This document shows, in pieces, positions 55,107 to 64,000 of a DNA stretch of 64,000 bases. The notes under the pieces were generated by a model that worked only from the letters and a program-made list of their open reading frames with translations, was not told the DNA's origin and made no database searches. Within the stretch, counting starts at the first letter, position 1, and every line of letters begins with the position of its first letter. This DNA comes from Adineta ricciae. Lineage: Eukaryota > Rotifera > Eurotatoria > Adinetida > Adinetidae. Position numbers and translations under genes: made by a program. The stretch covers positions 150,334 to 214,333 of the forward strand of contig CAJNOJ010000179.1 in NCBI GenBank assembly GCA_905250025.1. The letters run 5' to 3'.

Positions 55107-57051
55107 ATCCATTTTTCCTACTGTACTTTGTTTATATATCTATATGCATAGTATCAATGACAAATAAACACAGTATTCACTCGGTGTACATTCTTGCATG
55201 ATTGGTATCGCTTTAGAAACATTATGGTAGTACCATGGGCATCTTAATATAGATTGATGTTTTTTGCAAATGAGTTTTGCTGTATGGAAAAGGAACTTTT
55301 CAAATCAACCTACACAAAGATAAAGTAGAGTATTGTTAAGAAAATGAAAAAGAACCAAGCCACAAATGGATAAATTAATGCTTTTGAACAATTCAAATTT
55401 GCCTTCCGAGGAGAATGTTGTTCATCAGTTTTTGTTAGCGATGTATGAGGAGGATCGGCAATCTCTACTGATGATTGTAGATTTTTTATTGACGATATCT
55501 TCATCGTATGTTGTTTTTATTACGACACTGATTGAAGCCGATGATTCACAGAATCAGTGCCAAATGAGACACATTGACGAGCGCCAAGCACTCCGAGCAT
55601 TTTATCAGTGAAGCGTGTTTTGTGGAGAATTCTGTCGTGTATGACGTTCGAGCTTGAATTCAAATGATATACAATGTGACCTAAAGAGTTTAATCGAGCT
55701 GAATTTCAATAGCACTTGTGTTAAACAGTTGTGTTGAAACTGCTTCTTATTCAATGACAGAATAATGCTTTCTATTTTAACATATTGGACCTGCGTGTTT
55801 ACGAGTACAGAAAAATTAAAATGAGACGCCGTCTAACTGAGAAAATAAAATGCTTGTGCCTCATCTATATTTAGCTTTTATAGTTGCGTCTATATTCACA
55901 CAAACAAGATAACAGCGATAAATGTACGAAAAACACGTCTAATAAATAACGACACATGTCTCCATAAAAGGAAGTATCTGTAGATAACATCCTATGTCGA
56001 TTGAATAGAAAGAACTCTATATACTAAGCACATTACTCTATGTGAGAAATGAACTATGACTAACTAATTTATTTCAATTGTTTCTTAATTGAAAATTTAA
56101 TGCGTAATGTCGTCTTATGAACATGCGACATAGAAATGGGAAGGTGATAATTAAAATAGAGATGACTCGTATGAAACCCATGGTATGTACTAAGAATTTT
56201 ATTATATCATCAATAGTCATTCTGTATAGAATAAAGTGGAGTAAAATCTTTTTGGTAAATCAAAATTTGTCTCATAAGTTCTACAAATAGTGTAAGATAT
56301 GTGCGTACAGTTTTGTCAGATTTTATCGAAGGCAAATGAAACAGATTATAGCGTGTTGTTGATTGAGCGCACTATGAAATTTGTTTAGAATGACACTCGA
56401 TATTCGGTAAGGATACGGTTATATACATTTTATTGTTGAAAATAAACTATAACATAATGGTATCAATAGCATATGCTTAGTTTTGTCAGTAGTTGAAATT
56501 CTGTGATCTATGGAATTTACACAAAAAAAACCAGTGACTGTATGTATACAGTGTCTAAGGTAATGGACAGTTGTTCTTGTCATAGCTCAAGTCGAACGCC
56601 ATCTTTGTTCAATTTCCCTAGGGTGGCATATAGAGGTCACAGTAATAAAAATAAATTTGAATAGAAATTTCTTATATGACTATATTGTAGGAAAATTTCT
56701 TATTTACATTGGAAAAAAAACTGTAAACTTTAGAGAAAAAAAACTATGTCTCTATGGTAACAAGTGCCTAAATGACATCTGAATACTATCAAGGGTAGCA
56801 TTTTTGAAGCATATGTATTGATTTTGAACGAAGTATCCAAGTGATTGGCTAGCCAAGCATTTGATGACATAGGCTTTGAAAACATTCTTTGACACATCTA
56901 GTTCATAACTCTAATGAGCTGTTCGTTTTAGAAGAAGTTGAAGAAAAACAGAATCAATTCTCTCTTCCGTTTCTCTCTTGCCAGGTGAAGCAATGTAAGT
57001 GCACATTCCTTCTGTCCCACAAAGATATCTCCTTCTTTTTTCAATAGAGAC
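55107..57051. other. Gene-free region before centriolin
   Basis: 1.9 kb. 3' UTR of the Ly6-type gene (AATAAA at 55163-55168), then AT-rich sequence without a recognisable gene; the frame at 55366-55611 has no family features. At the right end a 5' UTR intron of centriolin is visible: donor GTAAGT at 56995, acceptor TCAATAG ending at 57047. Confidence 0.5.
55163..55168 (+). terminator. Polyadenylation signal of the Ly6-type gene
   Basis: AATAAA 57 bp after the stop codon. Confidence 0.55.
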
Positions 57052-60000
57052 ATGGATAATGAAGCGAATGGTCAGGGAAGCCGTAATAGTCGATATCCAG
57101 ATCCTGTTGATTCACTTTTCACCTCCCGTAATAAATTGAATTCCATCGATTCTGACGACGAACAAGTTGACAACGAACATATCACATCTCCATCTCGATC
57201 AAAAAGTACGGATGGTCGTCGAACTCGGAACACTTCCAGTGCGCAAGCCTTTACTCCAACAGCAACTAGTGTCGATCGATTTAAATATGGCATTCGCTAT
57301 ATTACCGATGGATTTGTACGTAAAGTAAGCAAACAGAATAACGTCGGCCGCATTCGTTCGTTAAATCTCAGCAATCTACGTGATAAAAAGATTCGTTACA
57401 TTGAAAATCTTCAAACATTAATCAACTTAGAAAATCTGGATTTGTCGAATAATCTGATCGAGAAGATTGATGGATTGAAAACATTGAAAAAGCTCAAGCA
57501 CTTGCTTTTAGCAAACAATTTCATCAATACAATATCGAACATTGAAGAACTCTCTCGTCTAGAAATTCTCGATCTTCATCAAAATCAGATTCAAACAATA
57601 CCTGTTTGGTTCGGACGAAAGTTATCCTTACTGAAAACTCTGAACTTAGCTAACAATCAAATCGCGTCATTTGATCAGATAGCACGATTGCGAACGTTAT
57701 ATGAATTACGAGAACTTTATCTTCAAGGAAATCCTCTTGATCATAATGAACATTATCGGTTGCTTGTGATTTCATATGTGCCAAGTTTGCAAACACTAGA
57801 TGGAACTCGAATAACTGATGAAGAACGAAAACAAGCGAAAGAACAGTGAGAATATTCTCAAGAACGATTCGATGATGAAAACAGATTTCGATTTTTGTAG
57901 ATTTATCCAACAAGAAGTTCAAAATCTACTTCATGAACTAGAACGTCGTGATAATGAATGTCGACGGTTGAGTACTCAAGCAACGACTAATGAACAACAA
58001 CTAGAGAAAACGAGTGATAAACTACAATCAATTGAAAGTAAAAGTGTTTTACAAGCAAAAGAAATTCGAGTAAGAATTCATCACTATGAACGAAGAGAGA
58101 AAGTTTTCATTCGGCAAATAACCTTGAGAATAGGAATGAACCTTGAAGTGCTTTTTTCAACTAGTCGCGATCTGTCGTGCTTTGTAATCGTGTCTGACAA
58201 GCTTTGCTAATCTTCTTAATTCGATTAAATTAACAGAATGGGAACATTTTGCTGCTTGAAACAATCACTGATGTTCTAATGAACAAACTGCGCGGGGTAA
58301 CGAAACTAATTCGCGTAGAATATGATCTGACTCTTCTTGATTTCTCCTTTGTGATTTCATATGTTTGAAAATGAAAGATTTTGTTTGGTATCATGATTTT
58401 CTTTTCAGGAATTACAAGAACGGTTAGCTACTAGCGAAGGACTTCTTCAACGGAAGACCGCATTACTTCATCAATCTTGTGAGAAGCAATTTAAACTCGA
58501 ACAAGAATTAGCTTTTTACAAAATCGATTTAAAATTCGATCGACTTAGTAATAAAAAGCTTTTCGAGTGGCCAAAAAGAAAACATTTCTCTTTTCTTTCT
58601 CAGATCTGTCAAGACAGTTGAATCGAAGAAATAGTCTTGATCAAAGGACTAACGACGATAGTCCTTTCACATTTGATCAATTTCTCGAAAATGCAGAACA
58701 ACGATCTACTGGGTAATTCAACGACAAACTTCATTTGCACAAAAGTTTTTCATTCTTTTTCTTTCAAGTGCTAGTCATTGGCAAGCCAATGACGTTCAAC
58801 GAATATTAGGCAGTGCTCCTGATGGTAAATTTCACCATACTGGTATGTTAGAACCCTCTCATTCGAACCGCTCAACATACATTTTCCGAAAAATAGACGA
58901 CGAAAGACTATACAACGAGAAGTTATTACAACTTGCCCTGAGTATCAATGAATTAACATCTATGCAAAATAAACAACAGCGAATTGAAGAAAGTTTACAA
59001 AGTGTACCGCAAGGAGATGAATTCCATGCCACAGTGGAAGTAAGTTCCCGAAAAGTTGACATTTTTCTTCAAATTTCGATTTCTGTTTGTTTCTACAGCA
59101 TCTCTCCGATGATCTGAATAATCTACAGACTGAAATAATGAATAAAGTCGATGATGTGCATGAACTGAAACTCGTTCTCAGCAATCTACGAACCGATCAA
59201 GGAAATGGCTTGGATTCCGATTTGGAACAAGTTACCATCGAATTGAAACTTGACGAAGGTGTCCGACAACATATTATCAAAGCGAAAGAAGCGCAATCAG
59301 CTAATCCTAGCAACGGTGAAACATTTTTTGAACTGACATCTTCTCAAGGAACTCCATTATCAGGTATTTACAATACAGTTTTTTCTCTCTTCGACCTCCC
59401 GTTCATTCTGTGTTTATATTCAAAACATTCAACTATGATTGCGTTTGTTTCTATGCTCAACAAACATTGAGAATAAATGTTCGTCGTTTTTTTTTTCGAT
59501 TTCGATGTGCCTACAATGTCAATGGCATCGTTTCATTGAAAGTGTGTGATTTACTCATACAATCTAATTCGATTTTGTTCTCTCCCCCTCGCTTATCTCA
59601 TCATACTACCATGATGTACCATTTTCGATCGTTTTTTCACACATCAATAGCAAAAGTTCAATTACGAGGCTTGTTCTTTCGCGTTGTAAAAGATTGTTAG
59701 TAGACAAGAGAACAAAAGGAGAGGAAAAAGAACGAGTACAGTTGTATGGTGTATCAAGGTTAGTCAGACGTAATCGAACATGCTAAGATTATGATTGTTG
59801 TAAGTTGTTGAAACGATATGAACTATTTTTGTATTGATTTTAGGTGTATCGACACGTGTAGATCTACTTGAGATTGCTTTAGCAGCGAATGTTGAACAAC
59901 TTCGAGCAAAAGAAATAAGTGAACACGAAGCACAAAATAAAATTCTCGAATTGAAAAGTGCATTGCAACGTGAACAAAATCAAGCGCATGAACGTATTCA

Positions 60001-63000
60001 ACATATTGAAGACATGGCTGAACGAGAGAAGCAACGCATTCTGAAACATTTGGAAGATGAAAAACGATTTACACGAGATATTATCTCGAAATCGGAAACG
60101 ATGATTGAACAACTCAAACGTGAATTAAGTTGTGAACGACGAAGGAAGACAGAAGACGAGAAGAATCGAGATGCACTAAGAGATATTTATAAGAAAATTA
60201 CACCGCAACCAGGTAGAAATTTAACAAAATTCAATCAAAACGATACTTTTACGAAAGATACAAACCAAGGCCCTGATAATCGCGACGACGACAACGACGA
60301 CGATGATGAAGAATCTCGGTTAGATAATGAAACAACAGTATATCACAAAGATGATCCATTTTTTGCATCGACACCACGTGATCAGTCGTTCTTAATGGAA
60401 GAAAATGAGAATTCCGATTCGAATGCACTTCGTCGTCAACTTGAAGAACAACTGAGAAATGTCGAGGATGATTCCGTGATAGTTGATCAACAAGAGCGAC
60501 CAACCAAAGAACCAACAACGTACCGTTCAGGCTTGCCACCTATGTCAAAACGAAGATTAACTAAAAATCCAATATCGAGTGCATCCTCAACATCATCATT
60601 TGAAAAATCACAAAAGCCAAGGACAAAAATCGACTCGACATCAAATGTCGAAGGTAAGTGGAATATAGTACACGATTCCCATCAGTGTTAATCATCGTTG
60701 AAAACGTTCCATCGAGTTTCTTACAGTCTCAAGGTCGATATCATGATTTTTTTTCTAATATAGATGAAGATGAAAATGATTTACTGCTTCGTCTTCACGG
60801 TTATATGAAAGGTGGCCAAGCAAATACGTCTGGCTTGGGAGATCTTGCGCGAACAACAGTCAATGATTCAGGTTACTCAAGTCAACAGACGGGTAGAGAA
60901 ACCAAGAAGACCAATGATAAATTAGAATCTCTTCTTTCGACTCAACCGTTCTCTTGCTACAACAAATGCTTTATTGATCCCGAACAATTCAATCGTGAAT
61001 ATACCGTCGGTATTGTCACCGCAAGAACTGACCAACAACAACAACAGCGTTTCTATGATTCATCCAAAGTTGGTAATGTTACCTTGTATCCAACGCCAGA
61101 TGGTTATGTTCTCGGACCGCACTCAATCACGGTTCCTCAAGAAACTTTACCTCTCTATGCCAATGGATCTCCACCACATTCACTGACACATACCGATTCT
61201 CAATATTTTGCATGTGTCAGTATCCCACCGGATGCTCTTTCTTCGAATCGTCCGTCGACATCCTCACGAGATAATCGAGAGGAAGTACGTTTACAAGGAC
61301 CTATCATTCTTCGTCAAGATACAGTGGCGAAATCTGAAAATGTTTCTCCTGTCTCAGTTAAACTTCGCAGTTTGAAGTTTCCTGAAGTTGAACAAAGTCC
61401 AACTACAGATTCGAATTTAATTCGCCGTGAAATTGATCGTACTTCGGATGAACTTGATTATCTTCGATTGAAACTTCAACAGCAAGAAGAAAATCTTCCA
61501 CATGATCATCAATTGCACGCGTTCAAAGACTTATTGGAACAACAAATACGAGGTGAGCGATTTCAGCACATTGTACAGAATGATCAAGGCTCGATGTTTA
61601 GAAATTGAACGTGTCAAAACTATTCATCGAGATATAATCAACAGTGGCCGTGGAAGTGAAGCGAATCTTCTTGATATCTCTCAACAAGTTCAACGAATCC
61701 AACGAAATGTGCATGAAAATTTAAGTCCATCACTGACGCGTCTAACTGAAGAAGCAACCCGAATCAATCCGAGCAGATTAATTCCCATATCTGGTGATAA
61801 CCATTGGATATGTACAGTTCCGCGTCATGCAGATTTAGAACAAATCATTGCTGATCTCGAACGTAGACTTGAACAACAACGCAGAGAATTAACTGATCTG
61901 CGACAGGAAAATCGTCGCTTAATGAAACGATCAATGAAAATGGATGCTCTAGATTTAGCTTCAACACACAAACGATCACGGTCGATTGCTGATCTAACCG
62001 ATAAAGAAAATCTCCAAGTAGATACACCTTTTTCCGATAAGGATGCGACATAAACTAATTTAGGATGATATTTTCATTTTGGAACAACAACTTCTCCGAC
62101 GACAACGCGATATTGCAGTTGCCAACGAACAATTGAGAGAAATGACCTCATTATCACATAGCGTATGTCAATAAATAATTTGTCTCCTTTTTCTGTATTT
62201 GTTTACTTATCGTGTTTCAGGTTGTTCAAGACTTAAAAGCCGCTCGTCAACGACAAGCAATTGCCAAACGTGAAACTAAAGGCCTCGAACAAAAAGTCGA
62301 GATCTTAACTCGAAAACTGTATACTCTCACTAATGATACAAAACAAGCAGATGAATCCTTTGTGAAAGCATCGAATAATTGTCAACTAATGACCATGGAA
62401 CAAAGCAAATTAGACAAGGTTTTCTCTTCTACATTTATTTCAACTTTCAACAGCGAACTTTCTTTTTCTTTTTACAACTAGATCATCGATGAAAAACGAG
62501 CTTTAGCGATCGTTCTCGACGAACAACTCCATGCATCGTTCCATTCATTCAATTCTCTTCTTCACACATCAATGAAATGTTTACAAGAATTAACATCCGC
62601 TATTGCTACAGAAGATGAATTACGCTTCAATTCGTTACCTTCACCATCATTTCAACCACCATCCCAATCATCCAAGATTCCACCGGAAGAAATGCAACGA
62701 CAGATTTCACATATAATCGCGGAAAATAGTCGTGTTCTTTCGCGCTATCATGCGATGTTACAGCAGCAAAAACAAAAATCTAGTTCACTGAAAACTGAAG
62801 TTACCGAAGGCGAAACCATGCTTGCCAATGTCAAATCCGAACTAGATGCATACAATGAACAACTAAGAAAGAACGCCCAGGAACTTCTCCAGGTAAGAAA
62901 TACATGTTTTTCGAAAGTTTTCAATAATTTCTTTCATTATGATAAAAAAAAGGATAAGAATGTTTTGGAAGAACTGGAACGAGTCAAAGAACTGAAATCA

Positions 63001-64000
63001 GATAAATTATCTGAACTTGAACGGCTAATCGAACGTCGTCAAGCGCAAGAAAAACATGCCCAAAAAGAATTAGAACAATTAGCGAATGAACAGCAGCGTT
63101 TAAAGAAACAATACAAAGATGCTGTTGTTGAACACGATCAACTGCAACATAATATCGAAGCTGATCGTCAAATTCTCAGTGAAATGAAAAACGAATCAGA
63201 ACAATTACGTGAACAAATCAAAACATTCATGGATGAAAAAGAACAACTGGATGAAGCATGTGATCTATTAGCGAAGAAATGTGAAGCGTTACATAATGCG
63301 TGCAAAGAGAAGGAGCAGAGTAGTTTGCCAGGACTGATTTCTCAGATCGATGAGAAATTAACTGTATGCAAGAGTCTAGAAGATGAAGTAATCAAACTGA
63401 AATCGGAGAAGACACGCTGTTTGGAAGAAGTGACTGAAATGAAGGAAAAAATCGAAAAGAAACGTATCGAACTCGGACATCCAACAAACGACTTCGATAC
63501 CGATCGGCTCAATCAAGATCTACGACAACGTATGAGACGTAGCGAACAAGATTTAGATCGCATCAACCAAACGATCGAAGAACGTAATCGCACGTTAAAT
63601 GAATTGAATACAATGGTCGCATACTCAAGAAGTATCATGAAGGTAAATCGAATTCCAACGTTAACACTTTCTCCATGTGAAATTCTTTTGTATAGGGCGG
63701 TCCAATAAATGAAAATTATCGAAATCTCAAATCCGATCCATCATCGAGCTTTCCACTCATGGATCAACGATATCAGTAAATCAAATTTTGTGCGTTTGCT
63801 TTCAGGTTTGTTGTCTTCTTTTTTTTTAAGACAAGAAAATCACATGTATTACGAGACAAAAGTCCAACGACTAACGGCAACTCTGGACGAAAAAGAACAA
63901 GAACTGCGTGCATTAAATATGCAATTAATCATGTGAGTACCCGATGATCGAATGACAACGTGATCGAATGTGTCTTTATCGATAATTTCTCAGGGCAAAA
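57052..64000 (+). CDS. CNTRL: Centriolin, partial (C-terminus beyond window)
   Basis: Large coiled-coil protein of the mother-centriole subdistal appendages and midbody. The first long exon (57052-57848) has a disordered Ser/Arg N-terminus, then GIRYITDGFVRKVSKQNNVGRI and five to six SDS22-type leucine-rich repeats (LNLSNLRDKKIRYIENL, LENLDLSNNLIEKIDGL, IPVWFGRKLSLLKTLNLANN), as in human CNTRL. Following exons are coiled coil, with the matching KQFKLEQELAFYKIDLKFD and later a Tyr/Pro-rich patch (PDGYVLGPHSITVPQETLPLY) at the place of the human Pro-rich insert, followed by further coiled coil up to the edge. An acidic run DDDNDDDDEES lies near 60290. One intron, about 59365-59844, is much longer than the others. 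A 5' UTR intron precedes the ATG at 57052. The gene continues past base 64000. Confidence 0.9.

Noticed and set aside
55366-55611. 81-codon plus-strand frame before centriolin
   Set aside because: No signal peptide, domain or convincing start; overlaps an opposite-strand frame of equal quality.
1-64000. tRNA, rRNA, CRISPR arrays, autonomous transposons
   Set aside because: None seen by eye; a tRNA scan and repeat-library search would be decisive and could not be run.

Overview
This looks like a piece of a bdelloid-rotifer-type animal genome; the assignment is inferred from gene content, with no database search. The DNA is AT-rich. Most genes are cut by many very short introns, usually about 45-65 nt, with GT...AG ends. 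Gene density is high, on both strands. The content is clearly metazoan: nuclear lamin, myosin I, centriolin, CFAP299, hnRNP K, a Hedgehog-type Hint domain protein and an animal haem peroxidase. A GH51 arabinofuranosidase of fungal/bacterial type and a DUF273-like glycosyltransferase sit among these genes, a mixture typical of bdelloids. No tRNA, rRNA, CRISPR array or intact transposon was recognised.

Layout. 1-4.4 kb (minus): two tandem NF-YC histone-fold genes (the first cut by the window edge) and a PDZ-less LAP leucine-rich-repeat protein. 5.3-10.7 kb: secreted GH51 arabinofuranosidase (minus), then an intronless galactocerebrosidase (plus). 10.7-12.5 kb: no gene, but a fold-back element of about 400 bp. 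12.5-16.3 kb: type II membrane glycosyltransferase, then a head-to-head pair sharing a Cys-rich module, one with a Hint/Hog tail and one with a transmembrane tail. 16.6-25.0 kb (minus): six co-directional genes, transcribed in the order CSTPP1, ACBD5, prefoldin 3, a lamin with no Ig-fold tail, CNIH4 and MTFMT; some spacings are only 90-130 bp, suggesting operons. 25.3-30.1 kb (plus): an hnRNP A/B protein and a diverged two-RRM coiled-coil protein. 30.7-33.7 kb (plus): a KIF23/MKLP1 homologue whose motor domain has lost its ATP-binding motifs. 34.5-37.2 kb: a divergent pair of small two-helix membrane proteins. 38.2-50.3 kb (plus): myosin Ie/If, GAS41/YEATS4, an SGLT-type SLC5 transporter and a haem peroxidase. 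50.4-55.1 kb: CFAP299 (minus), hnRNP K (plus) and a Ly6/uPAR GPI-anchored protein (plus). 57.05 kb to the end (plus): centriolin, cut by the window edge.

There is no single pathway here. Recurring themes are cilium/centriole function (CSTPP1, CFAP299, centriolin), nuclear and RNA-binding proteins, and secreted or lysosomal carbohydrate enzymes. The most unusual items are the motor-dead MKLP1 that keeps reading frame over 13 exons, the truncated lamin, and the Hog/transmembrane sister pair.

Multi-exon coordinates run from first coding base to stop, introns included. Splice sites were read by eye from GT/AG signals, phase consistency and remembered family sequences.
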